Shown: positions 7,532 through 14,294 of the stretch, one piece after another | Numbering within the stretch: position 1 is the first letter of the stretch | Layout: every line of letters starts with the position of its first letter | Assembly: GCA_964245885.1 (NCBI GenBank) | Contig: CAXTOX010000028.1 | Coordinates: forward strand, 1-35,817 | DNA: 35,817 nucleotides | Direction: 5' to 3' | Source of the DNA: CAHJWO01 sp964245885 | GTDB taxonomy: Bacteria; Verrucomicrobiota; Verrucomicrobiia; Chthoniobacterales; SZAS-18 | Position numbers and translations under genes: made by a program | Notes under the pieces: model-generated | Database searches by the model: none | What the model was told of the DNA's origin: nothing | Seen by the model: only the letters and a program-made list of their open reading frames with translations

Positions 7532-8416
7532 ATGGCAACGAACAAATTTCCCGTTCAGGCCGAGACCATCGAGCGGGTTCGGGCCATCCTGAACCTGTCC
7601 AACGAGGCGCTGGCCGCCGAGGTCGCGGTGCGGCCGGAGACCATGCAGAAATACGCCGCCGGCTATCAGAAGGCCGGCGACAAGCTCATGCGCATCATCG
7701 CCCGCTTGCCCGAGATGCGGGCGGGCGGCGGCGCGGACCGATTCACGGAGCGGGTGCTCTCTCCCGCTGCCGCCATGGCGGCTCCGGGGGCCGACGAACT
7801 GCCGCGCGACGTGCAGCTCGATCCTCCTTCCACCCAGGAACAACTCGGCACCGTCCTCAAGGAAGGCACCCTGGACGAGGTGCGGTTGCTGCGGCAGGTG
7901 GTCGAAACCCTTTTCCGCCAAGTGGAAATCCGCCGTCTGGCTCCTCCCGTGCCGATCCTGCAAACCCGTGGGCGGCGGACGCCGCTGGTGTTCGACGGCC
8001 GTCCGCGGCTGTTGCCGGCCCTGGGCTACATTCCGGCGGGCTGGCCACAGGAAGCGGTGGCGCAGCAGGCCAGCCAGTTCGTGGTGGTGCCGGAGGATGC
8101 GTTCCCCGAAGCGGACTACGTGCTGAAGGTGCAAGGCGACTCCATGGTGGACGCGGGCATCCAGCACGGCGACTGGGTGGTGATGACCACCCGCCGCGAA
8201 CCCCGCGCGAACAACATCGTGGCGGCGCTGGTGGACGGTGCGACCACGCTCAAGACCTACCTGCTCGACGAACGGCAGAAGCCGTTCCTGCGGTCGGAGA
8301 ACCGGGCCTACCCGCCGAGTATCATCCCGCGCGAGGAAATGCAGGTCCAGGGTGTGATGCTGGGCAAGCTCGACGACAAATCGAATGTCACCGGCGAGGC
8401 TGACGCGCCGTTTTAG
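7532..8416 (+). CDS. LexA-like repressor, HTH plus S24 peptidase
   Basis: The product is 294 residues from ATG 7532 (MATNKFPVQAETIERV); an in-frame ATG at 7481 is less likely. Residues 9-60 form a helix-turn-helix of XRE-like type (IERVRAILNLSNEALAAEVA). A linker leads to an S24 domain from about 160. Self-cleavage residues are all present: the Ala169-Gly170 bond in LGYIPAGWP, nucleophile Ser204 in QGDSMVDAGIQHGD and general base Lys241 in TTLKTYLL. The spacings of 35 and 37 residues equal those of E. coli LexA (84, 119, 156). The DNA-binding domain is not the winged helix of LexA, so this is better called a cI/S24-type stress repressor. Its targets are unknown. A TTGTCA/CATAAT pair just upstream (7493-7519) has a 15-nt spacer and is weak. 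Confidence 0.88.
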   Translation: MATNKFPVQAETIERVRAILNLSNEALAAEVAVRPETMQKYAAGYQKAGDKLMRIIARLPEMRAGGGADRFTERVLSPAAAMAAPGADELPRDVQLDPPSTQEQLGTVLKEGTLDEVRLLRQVVETLFRQVEIRRLAPPVPILQTRGRRTPLVFDGRPRLLPALGYIPAGWPQEAVAQQASQFVVVPEDAFPEADYVLKVQGDSMVDAGIQHGDWVVMTTRREPRANNIVAALVDGATTLKTYLLDERQKPFLRSENRAYPPSIIPREEMQVQGVMLGKLDDKSNVTGEADAPF

Positions 8417-8421
8417 TGACC

Positions 8422-8452
8422 AAAAAAGGATCGGCTCCGGAGAGCCGATCCT
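8422..8452 (-). terminator. Rho-independent terminator of the manganese catalase gene
   Basis: AGGATCGGCT and AGCCGATCCT form a perfect 10-bp stem with a 6-nt loop (8427-8452). On the minus strand it is followed by T6 at 8427-8422. On the plus strand it sits 10 nt after the S24 repressor stop but lacks a strong T run. The minus-strand loop reads CTCCGG, as in the hairpins at 14232 and 16756. Confidence 0.8.
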
Positions 8453-8491
8453 ATCAGGACCCATGGGACCCGGGGTTAGCCGGATAAACAG

Positions 8492-9356
8492 TTAGCCGAG
8501 CTTGTCGGCGTAATACTTGATCATCGCCGGGTCGATGTCGCCGGGGGCACCGAGTTGCGGCTCCTCGTCGAGGTCGGGCGCGGGATAGCCTTTCGGCATC
8601 TCCTGCTTGACCACCAACGGCTGGCCGTCCTCGGGGTGCGGCCCGTTCCAGATCTTGGCGAGCTGGGTGTAGTCCTTGCTCTGGTGGTACATGATCGTGT
8701 GCAAGCCTTCGCTCTCTTCGAGCTTGCGGGCCTCGGGGAACTTCTTGTTGCTCACGTCCGGGATCGGCAGCACGCCGCCGACGTTGACGCCGGTCAGCAC
8801 TTCGAGCGCCTTGGCGTAGGCGACGATGTGCACGCCGCCGCGCACCAGCAGATAGCCAACGGCCGCGCGGGCGGTCGGGTGATCGGTGGACTCGTACACG
8901 CGGATCTTGCCGGCGCGCGCGCCGCATTCCAGGAAGAAGTTGTGCAGCAGGTCAAGCTTTAGGCTGCCGCTGGAGAACACGTTCTCGCCGGTCCAGAAAC
9001 GGCCCATCGCGTCCATCGGCACCGAGGTTCTTGGCCGTGTCGGCGACCTTGCTCGCCTTCTTGGAGGGCTTGTTGCGGTCAGCCCGGGTGGTCGTGCCGC
9101 TCAAGAGCAGGTTGATACAGTAGGAAACGGCCTCGATGTGGCTGTATTCCTCGGTGGCGATGTTGGCGATGAGGTCGTAGAACGGCCGCATCTTGGTCCG
9201 GCCCCGGAAGTTAAAGGACTGGAACGTGTAGTTCATCAGGGTGGACATCTCCCCGAACTTCCCACCGAGCAGCTCCTGCACGGAGGCAGCGGCTTTGGCA
9301 TCGGGGGAGGTGGTCTCGGGGAACTTCACCGTGATCTGGTCATGACGGAATATCAT
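8492..9356 (-). pseudogene. Manganese catalase, frameshifted
   Basis: This is a dimanganese catalase, which breaks down hydrogen peroxide. Frame one runs from ATG 9356 (MIFRHDQITVKFPE), preceded by AGAGGA at good spacing, and holds GGKFGEMSTLMNYTF and IATEEYSHIE with the first Glu and Glu/His ligands. Frame two holds MGRFWTGENVFSSGSL, LECGARAGKIRVYE and RGGVHIVAYAKALE with the second Glu and His ligands. It ends at MIKYYADKLG. The switch lies near 9010-9025, where one base seems to be missing between KNLG and PMDAMGRFW. All metal ligands are intact on either side, so the gene is freshly broken or the base is an assembly error. The total of about 287 residues is normal for the family. It ends at the terminator at 8422-8452. 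Confidence 0.85.
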
Positions 9357-9405
9357 AGGATCCTCTGATACGCCCCCGGGATGCGGCACGGACTCTTTAA
9401 TCGGG

Positions 9406-9523
9406 AATGCAGAAGTCAGAATGCAGAATGCAGAAGTCAGAAGGAGAGGCCAGCAACGATGTTACTGGCAGCCGATCCGCTTCTTTTCTGAACTTCTGCA
9501 TTCTGCATTCTGACTTCTGCATT
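9406..9523. repeat. Heptamer inverted repeat 2
   Basis: The left arm 9406-9442 is made of AGAATGC and AGAAGTC units. The right arm 9486-9523 is its reverse complement over 37 bp with one extra A, and the loop is 43 nt. The right arm ends 11 nt before the aldo/keto reductase ATG at 9535. Confidence 0.9.
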
Positions 9524-9534
9524 TCTTTTCTGCC

Positions 9535-10465
9535 ATGACCACGCCCAGTTTCTCCAATCCTTCCGGCGACCACACGCCCGGCGGCGTTTTCCACCTCGGC
9601 GGCGACCTGCCCGTCCACCGGCTCGGCTTCGGCGCGATGCGGATCACGGGCGCGGGCGTCTGGGGTCCGCCCCCTGACCACGCGGCGGCCATCGCCGTGC
9701 TGCGGCGCGCCGTGGAACTCGGCGTGAACTTCATCGACACCGCCGACTCCTACGGCCCGCACGTCAGCGAACAGCTCATCGCCGAAGCCCTCCATCCGTA
9801 CCCGGCGGGCCTGGTCATCGCGACCAAGGGCGGCCTCGAACGCACCGGCCCCGGCCAATGGCCGACCAACGGTGATCCCAAGCACCTCAAAAAAGCCTGC
9901 GAAGGCAGCCTCCAGCGCCTGAAGCTGGATTGCATCGACGTGTACCAGTTCCATCGGCCGGACCCGAAGGTGGCGTTCGAGGATTCGGTGGGAGCCGTCG
10001 CGGAGTTGCGGGCGGCGGGCAAGGTCCGGCACGTCGGCCTGAGCAACGTCACCGTCGAACAACTCGCGCAGGCGCAAAAGATCGTCCCGGTCGTCAGCGT
10101 GCAAAACCGCTACAACCTCGCCGACCGCCGGAGCGAGGCCGTGCTGGCGGCGTGCGCCGCGCAGGGCATCGGGTTCATCCCCTACGCGCCGATTCTGCAC
10201 GGCAGCGGGAACGAAAAACTGTCGGCTACCTTGGCGGAAGTCGCCAGGGTGCGCGGCGGGGTGACAGGCGGGCAGGTGGCGCTGGCATGGTTGCTGGCAC
10301 GTTCGCCGGTGATGCTGCCGATCCCGGGGACGGGTTCGGTCGCGCACTTGGAGGAAAACATGGTCGCCGCCGAGTTGAAGCTGTTGCCCGAGGAGATGTC
10401 CGCCATCGAGGAGGCGGGCGCGNNNNNNNNNNNNNNNNNNNNNNNNNNNNNNCATCTACCTCTAG
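9535..10465 (+). CDS. Aldo/keto reductase (interrupted by an assembly gap)
   Basis: This NADPH-dependent reductase of the AKR superfamily has a TIM-barrel fold. The catalytic tetrad is visible: Asp68 and Tyr73 in NFIDTADSYG, Lys98 in IATKGG and His140 in YQFHRPD. Barrel strands VRHVGLSN and QNRYNLADR follow. The C-terminal cofactor loop IPGTGSVAHLEEN is present. About 296 residues are readable before N bases at 10423-10452. After the gap ATC-TAC-CTC-TAG fits a usual AKR ending, which would put the stop at 10463-10465, so only a few residues are lost. The start ATG is directly downstream of heptamer inverted repeat 2. The physiological substrate is unknown; members act on aldehydes, ketones and quinones. 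Confidence 0.88.
10423..10452. other. Assembly gap (30 N)
   Basis: A run of N near the 3' end of the aldo/keto reductase gene; the true length is unknown. Confidence 0.99.
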
Positions 10466-11223
10466 CGGGGCGTCGCCGGTTCGGAGAAGATTTGGAATTC
10501 CACCCCGCCTGCTGCTGGGTGCTCGCGCAACAATCTTCCCAGCGTCCGCAAACCCCAAACCTCGCTGCGGTGGTGGCCCACGGCGGCCACGCCGATGCCC
10601 GTCTCCCGCACTGCCGCCCGCGCCGGCTGCCGCCATTGGCCGGTGACGTACAACCCCGCGCCGGCCGCGTCCGCCGCGCGCACGAGCCCGTCGTTCATCG
10701 CGCCGACGCACGCCACCGCTTTGACCGGCGCTTCCGCCCCGGCGGCGGGCAGCGTGACCTCCTCCAACCCGCCGAACTCCTCCTCCAGGCGCGCGACGAC
10801 CGCCGCAAACGGCACCGGCCCGTCCGGCAGCGGGCACGTCATCCCCAGCGGCCGGCCTTCCTTCTCCCCGAGCAGCGTCGGCTCCCCCCAGCCGCAGGCG
10901 GCGGCCAGCGCGGGATTGAACCCGGTGGTGAGAAACTCGTCGAACGCCAGATGGTACGCGAGCACGCCGACCCCGGCCGTTTCCAACGCGTGCCGGTGGA
11001 CGGGGTCCATCCTCCAGGGACGGTGCAGGAACAGGGCGTCGCACCGCTCGCGTTCGGCCCAGGCCAGCCAGCCCGGTCCCGGTTCCAGGGCGAGGCCGAT
11101 GCGCTGCAACGGCCTGTCCGGACACGCGGGCGGCAGGAATACCCCGTCTAGATCGTCCGTGGCGGCGAAGCGGTCGGCGTGGAGCAGCGTGTCGAGCAGG
11201 GTCCGGAGCGCGGGGAAGTTCAA
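10462..11223 (-). CDS. Nif3-like dinuclear metal centre protein (DUF34)
   Basis: The product is about 253 residues from a TTG at 11223 (LNFPALRTLLDTLLHADRF). Matching family features are a DGVFLPP loop, CDALFLHRPWR at the place of the metal-binding HHP motif, a middle FDEFLTTGFNPALAAACGW segment, and a C-terminal VACVGAMNDGLV and YVTGQWR ... VGHHRSEVWGLRTL with paired His near the metal site. The middle matches DaxxGgxN motifs only loosely. Family members bind two metals and are often annotated as GTP cyclohydrolase I type 2; their role is unsettled. No ATG or Shine-Dalgarno is seen, so the start is uncertain. Its stop TAG (10464-10462) interlocks with the likely TAG of the convergent reductase inside CTAG. 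It is divergent from the kinase at 11278. Confidence 0.75.
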   Translation of the reverse strand: MNFPALRTLLDTLLHADRFAATDDLDGVFLPPACPDRPLQRIGLALEPGPGWLAWAERERCDALFLHRPWRMDPVHRHALETAGVGVLAYHLAFDEFLTTGFNPALAAACGWGEPTLLGEKEGRPLGMTCPLPDGPVPFAAVVARLEEEFGGLEEVTLPAAGAEAPVKAVACVGAMNDGLVRAADAAGAGLYVTGQWRQPARAAVRETGIGVAAVGHHRSEVWGLRTLGRLLREHPAAGGVEFQIFSEPATPR

Positions 11224-11277
11224 GGCGAAGGGCGAGTTACGGGTTGCAAGCGGCGGTGAAAATACGACTTTGGCCTC

Positions 11278-12021
11278 ATGGAAGACGCCCCTCCCCCCAT
11301 TTCGCCCGACCTGCGCATCCTCGCCCTCGACATCGGCGGCACCGGTTTCAAGGCCGCCGTGCTCGACGCGGAAGGCAACCTGATCAGCGACCGCGTGCGC
11401 GTAAAGACGCCGCACCCGTGTACACCGGACGTGATGCTGGGCACGCTGCTCAAGCTCGTCGAGCCGCTGGCGGCGTTGCAGTACAACCGCATTTCGGTCG
11501 GTTTCCCGGGGGTCGTGCGGCGGGGCAAGATCCTCACCGCGCCCAAGCTCGGCACGGAGGATTTGCGCGGGTTCGCGCTGGCGCAGGAGCTTTCCACCCA
11601 CCTCGGCCACGAGGCCCGGCTCATCAACGACGCCGACATGCAGGGCCTCGCCGTCGTGAAGGGCCACGGCATCGAGATGGTCGTCACGCTGGGCACGGGC
11701 TTCGGCTCGGCGATGTACAGCGAGGGCCAGCTCGGGCCGCACCTGGAGCTTTCGGTCGCGCCTTTCCGCAAGGGCGAGACGTACAACGAGCAGTTGGGCA
11801 ACGACGTGCTCAGAAGGATCGGACCCGAGAAATGGAACCGCCGCGTGCGCAAGGCCATCGCCAACATGCGCACGCTGACGAACTTCGACCGCCTCTACAT
11901 CGGCGGCGGCAACGCGCAGCAGATCACCTTCAAGCTGGACGACGACGTGGAGATCATCGACAACACCAACGGCGTCAAGGGCGGCGCGTGGCTGTGGCGT
12001 CAGGGCGTGCAGCCGGCGTGA
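11278..12021 (+). CDS. ppgK: ROK family kinase, polyphosphate glucokinase-like
   Basis: The product is 247 residues. The phosphate-1 loop is LDIGGTGFKAAV (DIGGTG 18-23). The catalytic Asp lies in LINDADMQGL (about residue 118), and the phosphate-2 region is TLGTGFGSAMYSEGQL (138-145). Near the C-terminus YIGGGNAQQITF is the adenosine-site glycine motif. Short length, the LGTGFGSA form and lack of the ROK zinc-binding Cys cluster point to the polyphosphate/ATP glucokinase branch rather than NagC-type repressors. It would phosphorylate glucose, using polyphosphate as donor by analogy. The substrate-recognition segment after the phosphate-2 loop (GPHLELSVAPFRKGETY) differs from the NTELGH form of known enzymes, so the sugar is uncertain. 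Confidence 0.82.
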   Translation: MEDAPPPISPDLRILALDIGGTGFKAAVLDAEGNLISDRVRVKTPHPCTPDVMLGTLLKLVEPLAALQYNRISVGFPGVVRRGKILTAPKLGTEDLRGFALAQELSTHLGHEARLINDADMQGLAVVKGHGIEMVVTLGTGFGSAMYSEGQLGPHLELSVAPFRKGETYNEQLGNDVLRRIGPEKWNRRVRKAIANMRTLTNFDRLYIGGGNAQQITFKLDDDVEIIDNTNGVKGGAWLWRQGVQPA

Positions 12022-12027
12022 GCGGAA

Positions 12028-12048
12028 AAAGCGTGCGCAGCACGCTTT
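12028..12048. terminator. Hairpin between convergent genes
   Basis: AAAGCGTGC and GCACGCTTT form a perfect 9-bp stem with a GCA loop. It lies between the kinase stop (12021) and the methyltransferase stop (12050). On the minus strand it begins GTAGGAAAGCG, like the TAGGA of the other convergent-gap hairpins. Short A runs flank it, so a bidirectional terminator is plausible. Confidence 0.55.
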
Positions 12049-12049
12049 C

Positions 12050-12769
12050 CTACCCCTTCACCGGAGCAAACATCAGCTTGCTGCGCCGGTCCACGCTCGC
12101 ACCGCGCCGTCGGAACGTTTCCGCCATGTCGGGCGTCATGAACTGGCCGTCGTAGTTCGGATTCAGGTCGAAGTAGACCCGTCCGCCCGGCAGGACGAAG
12201 CGGTCGCGCAGGTCGTTGAGCAAATGGTCCCAGTCCGCCGCCTTCCACATGCCCCAAGGCGCGTGCTTGTTGAACTCGATGGAAAACGCCGTGACCAGAT
12301 CGAACTTCCCTCCGGCCAGCAACGCCTCCGGCAACGGTTGTTGCGCATCGACGGGCGCGACCACGCGGTGCAGCCCCAGCTTCTCGAACATCTCACCGTA
12401 GAACAGCGGCTCGGGCACGTCGATGCCCAGCCCGTCGTGTCCGAGGCGCTTGCAGACGAACAGGAACCAGCCCGCGCCGCTGCCCAGGTCGAGCACGCGC
12501 AGCTTGCGGCTTGCGCGGTCGAGACCGATGTCCTGCGCACGGCGGACGTTGAGCTTGAGCCAGCGTTCGGCGTCGAGGTACTTGGCCCAATTCTCGCCCG
12601 CCTGCATGAGGGGCGCGTGCTTGAAGCGCATCGCGTCCATGATGCCTGGGTCGACGTGGCGCAGGAACTTCGACACCGGCTGCGGATGGATCGCGCGCTG
12701 GAATCCGCGGCGGACGCTGAGCAGGCCTTCCGCCGTGAATGCCTTGCGGATTTTTTTGGTGAGGCGCAT
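12050..12769 (-). CDS. Class I SAM-dependent methyltransferase
   Basis: The product is 239 residues. A basic N-terminus is followed by a helical region and then the Rossmann core. Motif I is VLDLGSGAGWF (92-102) and the acidic end of the second strand is LGIDVPE (114-120). A motif IV-like strand is FDLVTAFSIEF, and GGRVYFDLNPNYDG ends the core. The family covers many acceptors. SIEFNKHAPWGMWK and the N-terminal region with PQPVSKFLRH resemble methyltransferases of polysaccharide gene sets, but that is only an impression. It is divergent from the SAM hydrolase gene at 12779, with only 9 bp between the two start codons. Confidence 0.8.
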   Translation of the reverse strand: MRLTKKIRKAFTAEGLLSVRRGFQRAIHPQPVSKFLRHVDPGIMDAMRFKHAPLMQAGENWAKYLDAERWLKLNVRRAQDIGLDRASRKLRVLDLGSGAGWFLFVCKRLGHDGLGIDVPEPLFYGEMFEKLGLHRVVAPVDAQQPLPEALLAGGKFDLVTAFSIEFNKHAPWGMWKAADWDHLLNDLRDRFVLPGGRVYFDLNPNYDGQFMTPDMAETFRRRGASVDRRSKLMFAPVKG

Positions 12770-12778
12770 AAAGGAAGG

Positions 12779-13798
12779 ATGAAGGCAGAAAAAGGGAAAA
12801 GCAACGCACGGTGGTCAACAGGCGGGAGATCTTTGCTTCTGCCGCTCGTTCTGGCCTTCTGCCTTCTACCTTCTGCCTTCTGCCTTTCCGCCCCGCTGGT
12901 GCTCCAGAGCGATTTCGGCGTGAAAGACGGCGCGGTGGCCGCGATGAAGGGCGTGGCCACCGGGGTCGATCCGGAGCTGAAAATCTACGACCTCACGCAC
13001 GAGATTCCCGCCTTCAACGTGTGGGAGGGCGCGTACCGCTTGTGGCAGACCGCGCCGTACTGGCCGGCGGGCACGGTGTTTGTCTCCGTGGTTGACCCGG
13101 GCGTAGGTACGGCCAGGAAATCGGTCGTCGCGCGGGCGAAGAACGGGCAGTATTTCATCACGCCCGACAACGGCACGATCACGCTGGTGGCCGAGCATCT
13201 CGGCATCGACGCGGTGCGCGAGATCGACGAGAAGGTCAACCGCCGGCCTGGCTCGGAGGGAAGCTACACGTTTCACGGCCGCGACGTGTACGCCTACACC
13301 GGCGCGCGGCTGGCGGCGGGCGTCATCAAGTTCGAGGAGGTCGGGCCGGAACTGGACGCAGGGAAGCTCGTGGCGATTTCGTACGAGCGGGCAAAATTGA
13401 ACGCGAACCACAGAGTCATCGAAGGCGGCATTCCGGTGCTTGATCCGCAATATGGCAATGTGTGGACAAACGTCGATCAAACCACCTTCACGGAGCTTCC
13501 CCTTGCACCGAAGCCGGGGCAGTCATTCAATGTGACGATCATCCGGTTGAGCGATGGGTATTTGAAATCCCGTGCGGAAGGAAAACCTTGGGAAGGTGAG
13601 TCCGGCACCAAGGTCTTCGAAGGGATGATGCCATACGCGAACAGCTTCGGAGATGTGCCCGTAGGTCAGCCGCTGCTTTACCTGAACAGCCTGATGCAAG
13701 TTTCCTTTGCTCTGAACCAGGGTAACTTCGCGGCAAGGTACCATGTGGGTTCCGGTCCCGAATGGAAGGTGGTCATCAGCCGCGTGATCTTCGATTAA
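12779..13798 (+). CDS. Exported S-adenosyl-L-methionine hydrolase (DUF62, adenosine-forming)
   Basis: The product is 339 residues from ATG 12779. The first 18 residues are basic and the next are hydrophobic (LLLPLVLAFCLLPSAFCLSA), a good Sec signal peptide with cleavage near APLVLQSD. The mature part is a SAM hydroxide adenosyltransferase: SDFGVKDGAVAAMKGVA, VDPGVGTARKSVV, YFITPDNGTI and YTFHGRDVYAYTGARLA, holding the Asp-Arg-His triad known for the family. It splits SAM to adenosine and methionine. The C-terminal domain NVTIIRLSDGYLKSRA is the usual beta-barrel. The signal peptide core is translated from heptamer repeat units. An alternative GTG near 12898 would give a cytosolic protein, but the basic, hydrophobic, small-residue order favours export. 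Confidence 0.85.
   Translation: MKAEKGKSNARWSTGGRSLLLPLVLAFCLLPSAFCLSAPLVLQSDFGVKDGAVAAMKGVATGVDPELKIYDLTHEIPAFNVWEGAYRLWQTAPYWPAGTVFVSVVDPGVGTARKSVVARAKNGQYFITPDNGTITLVAEHLGIDAVREIDEKVNRRPGSEGSYTFHGRDVYAYTGARLAAGVIKFEEVGPELDAGKLVAISYERAKLNANHRVIEGGIPVLDPQYGNVWTNVDQTTFTELPLAPKPGQSFNVTIIRLSDGYLKSRAEGKPWEGESGTKVFEGMMPYANSFGDVPVGQPLLYLNSLMQVSFALNQGNFAARYHVGSGPEWKVVISRVIFD
12781..12890. repeat. Heptamer repeat 3, degenerate and within a coding region
   Basis: The right part (12835-12890) carries CTTCTGCC units. The left arm is reduced to GAAGGCAGAAAAAGGG at 12781-12796. Unlike the other four copies the arms no longer pair over a long distance, and the array is read through by the SAM hydrolase frame. 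Confidence 0.7.
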
Positions 13799-14215
13799 AT
13801 GAAATCCTACCGCCAGGAACTCTGGTTCCACGCCTCGCAGCGACGCCAGCTTTTCAACATCACCACGGCCGTCGAAAAAGCCGTGGCCGAGAGCGGGGTG
13901 AGGGAGGGCTTGGTGCTCGTCAACGCCATGCACATCACCGCGAGCGTGTTCATCAACGACGACGAGGGCGGCCTGCACCGCGACTGGGAACGCTGGCTGG
14001 AAAAACTCGCGCCCGAGAAGCCCTACAACCAGTACGAGCACAACGGCAGCGAGGACAACGCCGACGCTCACCTCAAGCGCACGATCATGGGCCGCGAGGT
14101 CGTCGTGGCGATCACCGTCGGCAAGCTCGACCTCGGACCGTGGGAGCAGATTTTCTATTACGAACTCGACGGCAAGCGCGACAAGCGCGTGCTGGTGAAG
14201 GTCATCGGGGAGTGA
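13799..14215 (+). CDS. YjbQ family protein (UPF0047, secondary thiamine-phosphate synthase type)
   Basis: The product is 138 residues, the full length of the family. Characteristic parts are NITTAVEKAV, VLVNAMHITASVFINDDEGGLHRDW, YEHNGSEDNADAHLKRTIMG and the C-terminal LGPWEQIFYYELDGKRDKRVLVKVIG. The conserved His residues of HITAS, YEHN and AHLKR are thought to bind a metal. Some members show weak thiamine phosphate synthase activity; the true role is not settled. ATG directly follows the TAA of the SAM hydrolase with no spacing, so the two are co-transcribed and probably translationally coupled. Confidence 0.92.
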   Translation: MKSYRQELWFHASQRRQLFNITTAVEKAVAESGVREGLVLVNAMHITASVFINDDEGGLHRDWERWLEKLAPEKPYNQYEHNGSEDNADAHLKRTIMGREVVVAITVGKLDLGPWEQIFYYELDGKRDKRVLVKVIGE

Positions 14216-14231
14216 GCTTCCAACCAAGGTA

Positions 14232-14254
14232 GGATTGCCTCTCCGAGGCAATCC
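14232..14254. terminator. Hairpin with CTCCG loop in a convergent gap
   Basis: GGATTGCCT and AGGCAATCC form a 9-bp stem with loop CTCCG, preceded by TA. It lies 16 nt after the yjbQ stop and before the sppA stop. It shares its design with the hairpins at 8427-8452 and 16756-16774. Confidence 0.6.
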
Positions 14255-14273
14255 AAATTCTGTCTGCGCCGGT

Positions 14274-14294
14274 GGGACTTTTGCCGGAGGTCTA
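14274..14294. repeat. TAGACCTCCGGC motif, intact copy B
   Basis: This 21-bp sequence is the exact reverse complement of 4881-4901. On the minus strand its first three bases, TAG, are the stop codon of sppA. Confidence 0.65.
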
